From: Aphelocoma coerulescens | Taxonomy: Eukaryota; Chordata; Aves; Passeriformes; Corvidae | DNA length: 64,000 nucleotides | Direction of reading: 5' to 3' | Assembly (NCBI RefSeq): GCF_041296385.1 | Contig: NW_027183524.1 | Coordinates: 124,001 to 188,000 of the forward strand | Shown: piece by piece, positions 36,096 through 49,253 of the stretch | Numbering within the stretch: the first letter of the stretch is position 1 | How the letters are laid out: each line of letters opens with the position of its first letter | Notes under the pieces: generated by a model | Seen by the model: the letters and a program-made list of their open reading frames with translations, nothing else | Told to the model about the DNA's origin: nothing | The model's database searches: none | Translations under genes and position numbers: made by a program

Positions 36096-38363
36096 CTAGA
36101 AGTGAAAGCCAGTTTGGGGCTGCACCTTCTCCTTGCCGCATGTAAGCCACACCAAACTCCCTGATGCACTCTGTCCTCCCCTTCTCAAAGGAGTAGACGG
36201 TGGCATCAGGACACACCTGTGTCCCAGCAGCTGGGTGCCCAGCCGGGAGCAGGAGCAGGGCTGGGGCTGCTCCCAAAGTTGCCCCGCCCCAATGCCAGAG
36301 CCGGACATATGCTGAGGGGGGGCTGGATCAGGCTTTATTGTCCAGCTGCATGCCAGGAGTGAGCACAAAATCTACCTGCATTCTCTGCAGCATGCCATCC
36401 TGGAGCAGAGCCATTGCCAAAGGAAGCCGTGAGCCCGTGCCAAGCCAGTGCCGGAGTGGGATCCTAGCAGCACCTGTGGAAGCCGGGAGAGAGGAGCCCA
36501 CCTGGAGCAGGTTCGTGCAGGATTAATCATCCCGTGGCTTCCCACCAGGGTCCTGTTGCTTCCAAAAGGCCCCACAGTGTCACTGTGGCCCCTCGGTTCC
36601 ACCAGGTTCCATAGCGTCACTGTGGTGCCCAGGGTTCCGTCAGCTTCGCCAGCATCCCCACGGTCTGCAGAGCTCCCCGAGCTTCTGTGGTGTCACAGTG
36701 GAGGCAGGGTTGCTTCAGGTTCCATAGCATCAGCACGGTCTCCAGGGCTCCCAGAGGTTCTGTGGTGTCACAGTGGAGGCAGGGTTGCATCAGGTTCCAT
36801 AGCATCACCACAGTCTCCAGGGCTCCCTGAGCTTCTGTGGTGTCACAGTGGAGGCAGGGTTGCATCAGGTTCCATAGCATCAGCACGGTCTCCAGGGCTC
36901 CCAGAGGTTCTGTGGTGTCACAGAGGAGGCAGGGTTGCATCAGGTTCCATAGCATCACCACGGTCTCCAGGGCTCCCAGAGGTTCTGTGGTGTCACAGAG
37001 GAGGCAGGGTTGCATCAGGTTCAATAGCATCAGCACGGTCTCCAGGGCTCCCCTGAGCTTCTGTGGTGGTGTCACAGAGGAGCCAGGCTTCCTTGTAGTT
37101 CCCCAGCATCACAAAGGCTCTCCTGGGAGCCACGGGTCACAAAGCACCGTGGGCTCTGTGCAGCCCCGCTGTGTCACAATGGCCGCTGGCTTCCACGAGC
37201 CCCCACAGTGTCCCAGTGGGCCCCGTGGCTTTAGGAGTGGGTGGCTGGGAGTTGGTGCCAGCGGCTGGGGGAGCAGCAGCAGGGACTGTGTGTGGACAGT
37301 GCCATGGCCACTTGTGTGGCCACTGGTGTCTCTGTGCCAGGCACAGCCGTGGTGTGTAACACCGGCTCTGGGTCCTTTGGCTGTGCAGGTGGCAGTCACG
37401 GCCTGGAGCAGGGCTGCTCCCAGGGGACAGCCTGGGGCAGGAGGCTGCTGGAGATTCATTCCCCACACTCCTTGTCATGAGGTGCTCAGAGTGATTGGAA
37501 AGGCTGTTGGCAGCAGGCAGTTCTCTGGGTTCAAGCTGTGGAGCTGTCAGCGGGAATGCAAAGGCCAAGCTGGTGAGCCTTTTGTCCTGGTGCCTTTAGT
37601 GTGTGAGCAGTCCCTGGTGCCGTTGTCTTTGGATCCTGAGTGTGGGAGAGGCAAGGCTTAGGATGGTGCGTAGAGCTGAGAAGGAAAGTGCCGAGAGCAG
37701 CGTGTGTGCTGCTGCTTTGAGGGGTGCAGTTGAAGTTGTAGGCAGCAAGAGCTTTCTCAGCTGGCCCTTTTGTGAGCTCTGCTTTTGCCAGATGACTTCC
37801 ATCTTACCCTCTTACCATCTTAGCCTCTCATTTTTGCATATCCCAAACCCCCTTCCAAACATCCAGCAGCTGCTTGTAAAGAAGAAGTCCTAGAACAAAA
37901 AGCCAGTGCTGCCTTTCATAGCCCCTTTGCTGTCTATGAAGTAGAGGAAAGAAGCTAGTGAGACGCACTTTCTTTCTCAACTCCATAGAGCGCATCCTTC
38001 TCTCAAGGTGGCAGAGTCCTTGGCGGAAGTGAAGCATCTGCAGCTGCAGTTCAGACTGAGAGATGTGCCAGGACAGGAAACATTTGCTGACCTTCCCTGT
38101 TCCCTGTGCAACATGATTCTCGCATCCCAGTCACTTTCACATACCTTCGGTATCCCTGAGTCCAAGCAGCTAAAGCTCACAGAGACAGAAGTGTCAGGAA
38201 GGAAAACGTTGCAAAAGCACCCCCTTCTCTTATCAGCATATAAATTGTGCACAACAGGCTGCGGCACCGAACCTTCCTTCTCAGATAGACATGCCATCAC
38301 ACTTTTCACTCTTGCAGCTCGGTTGAAAAGCTCCAGCAGCTGCTCCCGCAATAGCAAAAGGTT
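36096..38363 (+). repeat. Unit U17 (2268 bp)
   Basis: Shares three marks with U18 at exact 2,268-bp spacing: 36714 (ttgcttcagg), 37205 (ccccacagtg) and 37422 (ctcccagggg). The two differ only in the last 400 bases. Confidence 0.97.
36682..37057 (+). repeat. 75-bp minisatellite in U17, five copies
   Basis: Order 1-2-1-5-6, with ttgcttcagg in copy 1. Confidence 0.97.
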
Positions 38364-40631
38364 CTAGAAGTGAAAGCCAGTTTGGGGCTGCACCTTCTCC
38401 TTGCCGCATGTAAGCCACACCAAACTCCCTGATGCACTCTGTCCTCCCCTTCTCAAAGGAGTAGACGGTGGCATCAGGACACACCTGTGTCCCAGCAGCT
38501 GGGTGCCCAGCCGGGAGCAGGAGCAGGGCTGGGGCTGCTCCCAAAGTTGCCCCGCCCCAATGCCAGAGCCGGACATATGCTGAGGGGGGGCTGGATCAGG
38601 CTTTATTGTCCAGCTGCATGCCAGGAGTGAGCACAAAATCTACCTGCATTCTCTGCAGCATGCCATCCTGGAGCAGAGCCATTGCCAAAGGAAGCCGTGA
38701 GCCCGTGCCAAGCCAGTGCCGGAGTGGGATCCTAGCAGCACCTGTGGAAGCCGGGAGAGAGGAGCCCACCTGGAGCAGGTTCGTGCAGGATTAATCATCC
38801 CGTGGCTTCCCACCAGGGTCCTGTTGCTTCCAAAAGGCCCCACAGTGTCACTGTGGCCCCTCGGTTCCACCAGGTTCCATAGCGTCACTGTGGTGCCCAG
38901 GGTTCCGTCAGCTTCGCCAGCATCCCCACGGTCTGCAGAGCTCCCCGAGCTTCTGTGGTGTCACAGTGGAGGCAGGGTTGCTTCAGGTTCCATAGCATCA
39001 GCACGGTCTCCAGGGCTCCCAGAGGTTCTGTGGTGTCACAGTGGAGGCAGGGTTGCATCAGGTTCCATAGCATCACCACAGTCTCCAGGGCTCCCTGAGC
39101 TTCTGTGGTGTCACAGTGGAGGCAGGGTTGCATCAGGTTCCATAGCATCAGCACGGTCTCCAGGGCTCCCAGAGGTTCTGTGGTGTCACAGAGGAGGCAG
39201 GGTTGCATCAGGTTCCATAGCATCACCACGGTCTCCAGGGCTCCCAGAGGTTCTGTGGTGTCACAGAGGAGGCAGGGTTGCATCAGGTTCAATAGCATCA
39301 GCACGGTCTCCAGGGCTCCCCTGAGCTTCTGTGGTGGTGTCACAGAGGAGCCAGGCTTCCTTGTAGTTCCCCAGCATCACAAAGGCTCTCCTGGGAGCCA
39401 CGGGTCACAAAGCACCGTGGGCTCTGTGCAGCCCCGCTGTGTCACAATGGCCGCTGGCTTCCACGAGCCCCCACAGTGTCCCAGTGGGCCCCGTGGCTTT
39501 AGGAGTGGGTGGCTGGGAGTTGGTGCCAGCGGCTGGGGGAGCAGCAGCAGGGACTGTGTGTGGACAGTGCCATGGCCACTTGTGTGGCCACTGGTGTCTC
39601 TGTGCCAGGCACAGCCGTGGTGTGTAACACCGGCTCTGGGTCCTTTGGCTGTGCAGGTGGCAGTCACGGCCTGGAGCAGGGCTGCTCCCAGGGGACAGCC
39701 TGGGGCAGGAGGCTGCTGGAGATTCATTCCCCACACTCCTTGTCATGAGGTGCTCAGAGTGATTGGAAAGGCTGTTGGCAGCAGGCAGTTCTCTGGGTTC
39801 AAGCTGTGGAGCTGTCAGCGGGAATGCAAAGGCCAAGCTGGTGAGCCTTTTGTCCTGGTGCCTTTAGTGTGTGAGCAGTCCCTGGTGCCGTTGTCTTTGG
39901 ATCCTGAGTGTGGGAGAGGCAAGGCTTAGGATGGTGCGTAGAGCTGAGAAGGAAAGTGCCGAGAGCAGCGTGTGTGCTGCTGCTTTGAGGGGTGCAGTTG
40001 AAGTTGTAGGCAGCAAGAGCTTTCTCAGCTGGCCCTTTTGTGAGCTCTGCTTTTGCCAGATGACTTCCATCTTACCCTCTTACCATCTTAGCCTCTCATT
40101 TTTGCATATCCCAAACCCCCTTCCAAACATCCAGCAGCTGCTTGTAAAGAAGAAGTCCTAGAACAAAAAGCCAGTGCTGCCTTTCATAGCCCCTTTGCTG
40201 TCTATGAAGTAGAGGAAAGAAGCTAGTGAGACGCACTTTCTTTCTCAACTCCATAGAGCGCATCCTTCTCTCAAGGTGGCAGAGTCCTTGGCGGAAGTGA
40301 AGCATCTGCAGCTGCAGTTCAGACTGAGAGATGTGCCAGGACAGGAAACATTTGCTGACCTTCCCTGTTCCCTGTGCATCATGATTCTCGCATCCCAGTC
40401 ACTTTCACACACCTTCGGTACCCCTGAGTCCAAGCAGCTAAAGCTCACAGAGACAGAAGTGTCAGGAAGGAAAACGTTGCAAAAGCACCCCCTTCTCTTA
40501 TCAGCATATAAATTGTGCACAACAGGCTGCGGCACCGAACCTTCCTTCTCAGATAGACATGCCATCACACTTTTCACTCTTGCAGCTCGGTTGAAAAGCT
40601 CCAGCAGCTGCTCCCGCAATAGCAAAAGGTT
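38364..40631 (+). repeat. Unit U18 (2268 bp)
   Basis: Near-copy of U17 to about 40370. It then switches to the cacacc/tacccc tail (40410 and 40421) seen in U15, U23 and U28. Private t at 40379. The switch suggests a recombination or conversion boundary. Confidence 0.97.
38950..39325 (+). repeat. 75-bp minisatellite in U18, five copies
   Basis: Order and variants as in U17. Confidence 0.97.
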
Positions 40632-42674
40632 CTAGAAGTGAAAGCCAGTTTGGGGCTGCACCTTCTCCTTGCCGCATGTAAGCCACACCAAACTCCCTGA
40701 TGCACTCTGTCCTCCCCTTCTCAAAGGAGTAGACGGTGGCATCAGGACACACCTGTGTCCCAGCAGCTGGGTGCCCAGCCGGGAGCAGGAGCAGGGCTGG
40801 GGCTGCTCCCAAAGTTGCCCCGCCCCAATGCCAGAGCCGGACATATGCTGAGGGGGGGCTGGATCAGGCTTTATTGTCCAGCTGCATGCCAGGAGTGAGC
40901 ACAAAATCTACCTGCATTCTCTGCAGCATGCCATCCTGGAGCAGAGCCATTGCCAAAGGAAGCCGTGAGCCCGTGCCAAGCCAGTGCCGGAGTGGGATCC
41001 TAGCAGCACCTGTGGAAGCCGGGAGAGAGGAGCCCACCTGGAGCAGGTTCGTGCAGGATTAATCATCCCGTGGCTTCCCACCAGGGTCCTGTTGCTTCCA
41101 AAAGGCCCCACAGTGTCACTGTGGCCCCTCGGTTCCACCAGGTTCCATAGCGTCACTGTGGTGCCCAGGGTTCCGTCAGCTTCGCCAGCATCCCCACGGT
41201 CTGCAGAGCTCCCCGAGCTTCTGTGGTGTCACAGTGGAGGCAGGGTTGCATCAGGTTCCATAGCATCAGCACGGTCTCCAGGGCTCCCAGAGGTTCTGTG
41301 GTGTCACAGAGGAGGCAGGGTTGCATCAGGTTCAATAGCATCAGCACGGTCTCCAGGGCTCCCCTGATCTTCTGTGGTGGTGTCACAGAGGAGCCAGGCT
41401 TCCTTGTAGTTCCCCAGCATCACAAAGGCTCTCCTGGGAGCCACGGGTCACAAAGCACCGTGGGCTCTGTGCAGCCCCGCTGTGTCACAATGGCCGCTGG
41501 CTTCCATGAGCCCCCGCAGTGTCCCAGTGGGCCCCGTGGCTTTAGGAGTGGGTGGCTGGGAGTTGGTGCCAGCGGCTGGGGGAGCAGCAGCAGGGACTGT
41601 GTGTGGACAGTGCCATGGCCACTTGTGTGGCCACTGGTGTCTCTGTGCCAGGCACAGCCGTGGTGTGTAACACCGGCTCTGGGTCCTTTGGCTGTGCAGG
41701 TGGCAGTCACGGCCTGGAGCAGGGCTGCTCCCGGGGGACAGCCTGGGGCAGGAGGCTGCTGGAGATTCATTCCCCACACTCCTTGTCATGAGGTGCTCAG
41801 AGTGATTGGAAAGGCTGTTGGCAGCAGGCAGTTCTCTGGGTTCAAGCTGTGGAGCTGTCAGCGGGAATGCAAAGGCCAAGCTGGTGAGCCTTTTGTCCTG
41901 GTGCCTTTAGTGTGTGAGCAGTCCCTGGTGCCGTTGTCTTTGGATCCTGAGTGTGGGAGAGGCAAGGCTTAGGATGGTGCGTAGAGCTGAGAAGGAAAGT
42001 GCCGAGAGCAGCGTGTGTGCTGCTGCTTTGAGGGGTGCAGTTGAAGTTGTAGGCAGCAAGAGCTTTCTCAGCTGGCCCTTTTGTGAGCTCTGCTTTTGCC
42101 AGATGACTTCCATCTTACCCTCTTACCATCTTAGCCTCTCATTTTTGCATATCCCAAACCCCCTTCCAAACATCCAGCAGCTGCTTGTAAAGAAGAAGTC
42201 CTAGAACAAAAAGCCAGTGCTGCCTTTCATAGCCCCTTTGCTGTCTATGAAGTAGAGGAAAGAAGCTAGTGAGACGCACTTTCTTTCTCAACTCCATAGA
42301 GCGCATCCTTCTCTCAAGGTGGCAGAGTCCTTGGCGGAAGTGAAGCATCTGCAGCTGCAGTTCAGACTGAGAGATGTGCCAGGACAGGAAACATTTGCTG
42401 ACCTTCCCTGTTCCCTGTGCAACATGATTCTCGCATCCCAGTCACTTTCACATACCTTCGGTATCCCTGAGTCCAAGCAGCTAAAGCTCACAGAGACAGA
42501 AGTGTCAGGAAGGAAAACGTTCCAAAAGCACCCCCTTCTCTTATCAGCATATAAATTGTGCACAACAGGCTGCGGCACCGAACCTTCCTTCTCAGATAGA
42601 CATGCCATCACACTTTTCACTCTTGCAGCTCGGTTGAAAAGCTCCAGCAGCTGCTCCCGCAATAGCAAAAGGTT
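40632..42674 (+). repeat. Unit U19 (2043 bp, -225, shortest)
   Basis: Only two 75-mers remain. Marked by cctgatctt (41368) and ccatgagc (41507), both repeated in U24 at +11,040. Confidence 0.97.
41218..41368 (+). repeat. 75-bp minisatellite in U19, two copies
   Basis: Order 1-6, the smallest set in the window: only the first and last copy types remain. Confidence 0.97.
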
Positions 42675-44792
42675 CTAGAAGTGAAAGCCAGTTTGGGGCT
42701 GCACCTTCTCCTTGCCGCATGTAAGCCACACCAAACTCCCTGATGCACTCTGTCCTCCCCTTCTCAAAGGAGTAGACGGTGGCATCAGGACACACCTGTG
42801 TCCCAGCAGCTGGGTGCCCAGCCGGGAGCAGGAGCAGGGCTGGGGCTGCTCCCAAAGTTGCCCCGCCCCAATGCCAGAGCCGGACATATGCTGAGGGGGG
42901 GCTGGATCAGGCTTTATTGTCCAGCTGCATGCCAGGAGTGAGCACAAAATCTACCTGCATTCTCTGCAGCATGCCATCCTGGAGCAGAGCCATTGCCAAA
43001 GGAAGCCGTGAGCCCGTGCCAAGCCAGTGCCGGAGTGGGATCCTAGCAGTACCTGTGGAAGCCGGGAGAGAGGAGCCCACCTGGAGCAGGTTCGTGCAGG
43101 ATTAATCATCCCGTGGCTTCCCACCAGGGTCCTGTTGCTTCCAAAAGGCCCCACAGTGTCACTGTGGCCCCTCGGTTCCACCAGGTTCCATAGCGTCACT
43201 GTGGTGCCCAGGGTTCCGTCAGCTTCGCCAGCATCCCCACGGTCTGCAGAGCTCCCCGAGCTTCTGTGGTGTCACAGTGGAGGCAGGGTTGCATCAGGTT
43301 CCATAGCATCAGCACGGTCTCCAGGGCTCCCAGAGGTTCTGTGGTGTCACAGTGGAGGCAGGGTTGCATCAGGTTCCATAGCATCACCACAGTCTCCAGG
43401 GCTCCCTGAGCTTCTGTGGTGTCACAGTGGAGGCAGGGTTGCATCAGGTTCCATAGCATCAGCACGGTCTCCAGGGCTCCCCTGAGCTTCTGTGGTGGTG
43501 TCACAGAGGAGCCAGGCTTCCTTGTAGTTCCCCAGCATCACAAAGGCTCTCCTGGGAGCCACGGGTCACAAAGCACCGTGGGCTCTGTGCAGCCCCGCTG
43601 TGTCACAATGGCCGCTGGCTTCCACGAGCCCCCGCAGTGTCCCAGTGGGCCCCGTGGCTTTAGGAGTGGGTGGCTGGGAGTTGGTGCCAGCGGCTGGGGG
43701 AGCAGCAGCAGGGACTGTGTGTGGACAGTGCCATGGCCACTTGTGTGGCCACTGGTGTCTCTGTGCCAGGCACAGCCGTGGTGTGTAACACCGGCTCTGG
43801 GTCCTTTGGCTGTGCAGGTGGCAGTCACGGCCTGGAGGAGGGCTGCTCCCGGGGGACAGCCTGGGGCAGGAGGCTGCTGGAGATTCATTCCCCACACTCC
43901 TTGTCATGAGGTGCTCAGAGTGATTGGAAAGGCTGTTGGCAGCAGGCAGTTCTCTGGGTTCAAGCTGTGGAGCTGTCAGCGGGAATGCAAAGGCCAAGCT
44001 GGTGAGCCTTTTGTCCTGGTGCCTTTAGTGTGTGAGCAGTCCCTGGTGCCGTTGTCTTTGGATCCTGAGTGTGGGAGAGGCAAGGCTTAGGATGGTGCGT
44101 AGAGCTGAGAAGGAAAGTGCCGAGAGCAGCGTGTGTGCTGCTGCTTTGAGGGGTGCAGTTGAAGTTGTAGGCAGCAAGAGCTTTCTCAGCTGGCCCTTTT
44201 GTGAGCTCTGCTTTTGCCAGATGACTTCCATCTTACCCTCTTACCATCTTAGCCTCTCATTTTTGCATATCCCAAACCCCCTTCCAAACATCCAGCAGCT
44301 GCTTGTAAAGAAGAAGTCCTAGAACAAAAAGCCAGTGCTGCCTTTCATAGCCCCTTTGCTGTCTATGAAGTAGAGGAAAGAAGCTAGTGAGACGCACTTT
44401 CTTTCTCAACTCCATAGAGCGCATCCTTCTCTCAAGGTGGCAGAGTCCTTGGCGGAAGTGAAGCATCTGCAGCTGCAGTTCAGACTGAGAGATGTGCCAG
44501 GACAGGAAACATTTGCTGACCTTCCCTGTTCCCTGTGCAACATGATTCTCGCATCCCAGTCACTTTCACATACCTTCGGTATCCCTGAGTCCAAGCAGCT
44601 AAAGCTCACAGAGACAGAAGTGTCAGGAAGGAAAACGTTGCAAAAGCACCCCCTTCTCTTATCAGCATATAAATTGTGCACAACAGGCTGCGGCACCGAA
44701 CCTTCCTTCTCAGATAGACATGCCATCACACTTTTCACTCTTGCAGCTCGGTTGAAAAGCTCCAGCAGCTGCTCCCGCAATAGCAAAAGGTT
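42675..44792 (+). repeat. Unit U20 (2118 bp, -150)
   Basis: Marked by tagcagtacc (43050) and ctggaggagg (43838), both repeated in U25. Confidence 0.97.
43261..43486 (+). repeat. 75-bp minisatellite in U20, three copies
   Basis: Order 1-2-1; no cagagg copy is present. Confidence 0.97.
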
Positions 44793-47060
44793 CTAGAAGT
44801 GAAAGCCAGTTTGGGGCTGCACCTTCTCCTTGCCGCATGTAAGCCACACCAAACTCCCTGATGCACTCTGTCCTCCCCTTCTCAAAGGAGTAGACGGTGG
44901 CATCAGGACACACCTGTGTCCCAGCAGCTGGGTGCCCAGCCGGGAGCAGGAGCAGGGCTGGGGCTGCTCCCAAAGTTGCCCCGCCCCAATGCCAGAGCCG
45001 GACATATGCTGAGGGGGGGCTGGATCAGGCTTTATTGTCCAGCTGCATGCCAGGAGTGAGCACAAAATCTACCTGCATTCTCTGCAGCATGCCATCCTGG
45101 AGCAGAGCCATTGCCAAAGGAAGCCGTGAGCCCGTGCCAAGCCAGTGCCGGAGTGGGATCCTAGCAGCACCTGTGGAAGCCGGGAGAGAGGAGCCCACCT
45201 GGAGCAGGTTCGTGCAGGATTAATCATCCCGTGGCTTCCCACCAGGGTCCTGTTGCTTCCAAAAGGCCCCACAGTGTCACTGTGGCCCCTCGGTTCCACC
45301 AGGTTCCATAGCGTCACTGTGGTGCCCAGGGTTCCGTCAGCTTCGCCAGCATCCCCACGGTCTGCAGAGCTCCCCGAGCTTCTGTGGTGTCACAGTGGAG
45401 GCAGGGTTGCATCAGGTTCCATAGCATCAGCACGGTCTCCAGGGCTCCCAGAGGTTCTGTGGTGACACAGTGGAGGCAGGGTTGCATCAGGTTCCATAGC
45501 ATCACCACAGTCTCCAGGGCTCCCTGAGCTTCTGTGGTGTCACAGTGGAGGCAGGGTTGCATCAGGTTCCATAGCATCAGCACGGTCTCCAGGGCTCCCA
45601 GAGGTTCTGTGGTGTCACAGAGGAGGCAGGGTTGCATCAGGTTCCATAGCATCACCACGGTCTCCAGGGCTCCAAGAGCTTCTGTGGTGTCACAGAGGAG
45701 GCAGGGTTGCATCAGGTTCAATAGCATCAGCACGGTCTCCAGGGCTCCCCTGAGCTTCTGTGGTGGTGTCACAGAGGAGCCAGGCTTCCTTGTAGTTCCC
45801 CAGCATCACAAAGGCTCTCCTGGGAGCCACGGGTCACAAAGCACCGTGGGCTCTGTGCAGCCCCACTGTGTCACAATGGCCGCTGGCTTCCATGAGCCCC
45901 CGCAGTGTCCCAGTGGGCCCCGTGGCTTTAGGAGTGGGTGGCTGGGAGTTGGTGCCAGCGGCTGGGGGAGCAGCAGCAGGGACTGTGTGTGGACAGTGCC
46001 ATGGCCACTTGTGTGGCCACTGGTGTCTCTGTGCCAGGCACAGCCGTGGTGTGTAACACCGGCTCTGGGTCCTTTGGCTGTGCAGGTGGCAGTCACGGCC
46101 TGGAGCAGGGCTGCTCCCGGGGGACAGCCTGGGGCAGGAGGCTGCTGGAGATTCATTCCCCACACTCCTTGTCATGAGGTGCTCAGAGTGATTGGAAAGG
46201 CTGTTGGCAGCAGGCAGTTCTCTGGGTTCAAGCTGTGGAGCTGTCAGCGGGAATGCAAAGGCCAAGCTGGTGAGCCTTTTGTCCTGGTGCCTTTAGTGTG
46301 TGAGCAGTCCCTGGTGCCGTTGTCTTTGGATCCTGAGTGTGGGAGAGGCAAGGCTTAGGATGGTGCGTAGAGCTGAGAAGGAAAGTGCCGAGAGCAGCGT
46401 GTGTGCTGCTGCTTTGAGGGGTGCAGTTGAAGTTGTAGGCAGCAAGAGCTTTCTCAGCTGGCCCTTTTGTGAGCTCTGCTTTTGCCAGATGACTTCCATC
46501 TTACCCTCTTACCATCTTAGCCTCTCATTTTTGCATATCCCAAACCCCCTTCCAAACATCCAGCAGCTGCTTGTAAAGAAGAAGTCCTAGAACAAAAAGC
46601 CAGTGCTGCCTTTCATAGCCCCTTTGCTGTCTATGAAGTAGAGGAAAGAAGCTAGTGAGACGCACTTTCTTTCTCAACTCCATAGAGCGCATCCTTCTCT
46701 CAAGGTGGCAGAGTCCTTGGCGGAAGTGAAGCATCTGCAGCTGCAGTTCAGACTGAGAGATGTGCCAGGACAGGAAACATTTGCTGACCTTCCCTGTTCC
46801 CTGTGCAACATGATTCTCGCATCCCAGTCACTTTCACATACCTTCGGTATCCCTGAGTCCAAGCAGCTAAAGCTCACAGAGACAGAAGTGTCAGGAAGGA
46901 AAACGTTCCAAAAGCACCCCCTTCTCTTATCAGCATATAAATTGTGCACAACAGGCTGCGGCACCGAACCTTCCTTCTCAGATAGACATGCCATCACACT
47001 TTTCACTCTTGCAGCTCGGTTGAAAAGCTCCAGCAGCTGCTCCCGCAATAGCAAAAGGTT
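44793..47060 (+). repeat. Unit U21 (2268 bp)
   Basis: Marked by ggtgacacag (45465), ccccactgtg (45865) and ccatgagc (45893). Each is repeated exactly 11,115 bp away in U26. Confidence 0.97.
45379..45754 (+). repeat. 75-bp minisatellite in U21, five copies
   Basis: Order 1-2-1-5-6, with ggtgacacag opening copy 2. Confidence 0.97.
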
Positions 47061-49253
47061 CTAGAAGTGAAAGCCAGTTTGGGGCTGCACCTTCTCCTTG
47101 CCGCATGTAAGCCACACCAAACTCCCTGATGCACTCTGTCCTCCCCTTCTCAAAGGAGTAGACGGTGGCATCAGGACACACCTGTGTCCCAGCAGCTGGG
47201 TGCCCAGCCGGGAGCAGGAGCAGGGCTGGGGCTGCTCCCAAAGTTGCCCCGCCCCAATGCCAGAGCCGGACATATGCTGAGGGGGGGCTGGATCAGGCTT
47301 TATTGTCCAGCTGCATGCCAGGAGTGAGCACAAAATCTACCTGCATTCTCTGCAGCATGCCATCCTGGAGCAGAGCCATTGCCAAAGGAAGCCGTCAGCC
47401 CGTGCCAAGCCAGTGCCGGAGTGGGATCCTAGCAGCACCTGTGGAAGCCGGGAGAGAGGAGCCCACCTGGAGCAGGTTCGTGCAGGATTAATCATCCCGT
47501 GGCTTCCCACCAGGGTCCTGTTGCTTCCAAAAGGCCCCACAGTGTCACTGTGGCCCCTCGGTTCCACCAGGTTCCATAGCGTCACTGTGGTGCCCAGGGT
47601 TCCGTCAGCTTCGCCAGCATCCCCACGGTCTGCAGAGGTCCCCGAGCTTCTGTGGTGTCACAGTGGAGGCAGGGTTGCATCAGGTTCCATAGCATCAGCA
47701 CGGTCTCCAGGGCTCCCAGAGGTTCTGTGGTGTCACAGTGGAGGCAGGGTTGCATCAGGTTCCATAGCATCACCACAGTCTCCAGGGCTCCCTGAGCTTC
47801 TGTGGTGTCACAGTGGAGGCAGGGTTGCATCAGGTTCCATAGCATCACCACGGTCTCCAGGGCTCCCAGAGGTTCTGTGGTGTCACAGTGGAGGCAGGGT
47901 TGCATCAGGTTCCATAGCATCACCACGGTCTCCAGGGCTCCCCTGAGCTTCTGTGGTGGTGTCACAGAGGAGCCAGGCTTCCTTGTAGTTCCCCAGCATC
48001 ACAAAGGCTCTCCTGGGAGCCACGGGTCACAAAGCACCGTGGGCTCTGTGCAGCCCCGCTGTGTCACAATGGCCGCTGGCTTCCACGAGCCCCCGCAGTG
48101 TCCCAGTGGGCCCCGTAGCTTTAGGCGTGGGTGGCTGGGAGTTGGTGCCAGCGGCTGGGGGAGCAGCAGCAGGGACTGTGTGTGGACAGTGCCATGGCCA
48201 CTTGTGTGGCCACTGGTGTCTCTGTGCCAGGCACAGCCGTGGTGTGTAACACCGGCTCTGGGTCCTTTGGCTGTGCAGGTGGCAGTCACGGCCTGGAGCA
48301 GGGCTGCTCCCGGGGGACAGCCTGGGGCAGGAGGCTGCTGGAGATTCATTCCCCACACTCCTTGTCATGAGGTGCTCAGAGTGATTGGAAAGGCTGTTGG
48401 CAGCAGGCAGTTCTCTGGGTTCAAGCTGTGGAGCTGTCAGCGGGAATGCAAAGGCCAAGCTGGTGAGCCTTTTGTCCTGGTGCCTTTAGTGTGTGAGCAG
48501 TCCCTGGTGCCGTTGTCTTTGGATCCTGAGTGTGGGAGAGGCAAGGCTTAGGATGGTGCGTAGAGCTGAGAAGGAAAGTGCCGAGAGCAGCGTGTGTGCT
48601 GCTGCTTTGAGGGGTGCAGTTGAAGTTGTAGGCAGCAAGAGCTTTCTCAGCTGGCCCTTTTGTGAGCTCTGCTTTTGCCAGATGACTTCCATCTTACCCT
48701 CTTACCATCTTAGCCTCTCATTTTTGCATATCCCAAACCCCCTTCCAAACATCCAGCAGCTGCTTGTAAAGAAGAAGTCCTAGAACAAAAAGCCAGTGCT
48801 GCCTTTCATAGCCCCTTTGCTGTCTATGAAGTAGAGGAAAGAAGCTAGTGAGACGCACTTTCTTTCTCAACTCCATAGAGCGCATCCTTCTCTCAAGGTG
48901 GCAGAGTCCTTGGCGGAAGTGAAGCATCTGCAGCTGCAGTTCAGACTGAGAGATGTGCCAGGACAGGAAACATTTGCTGACCTTCCCTGTTCCCTGTGCA
49001 ACATGATTCTCGCATCCCAGTCACTTTCACATACCTTCGGTATCCCTGAGTCCAAGCAGCTAAAGCTCACAGAGACAGAAGTGTCAGGAAGGAAAACGTT
49101 CCAAAAGCACCCCCTTCTCTTATCAGCATATAAATTGTGCACAACAGGCTGCGGCACCGAACCTTCCTTCTCAGATAGACATGCCATCACACTTTTCACT
49201 CTTGCAGCTCGGTTGAAAAGCTCCAGCAGCTGCTCCCGCAATAGCAAAAGGTT
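47061..49253 (+). repeat. Unit U22 (2193 bp, -75)
   Basis: Marked by gccgtcagcc (47396), cagaggtcccc (47638), cccgtagctt (48117) and taggcgtgg (48126). All recur in U27 at +11,115. Confidence 0.97.
47647..47947 (+). repeat. 75-bp minisatellite in U22, four copies
   Basis: Order 1-2-3-3; all copies are cagtgg type. Confidence 0.97.
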
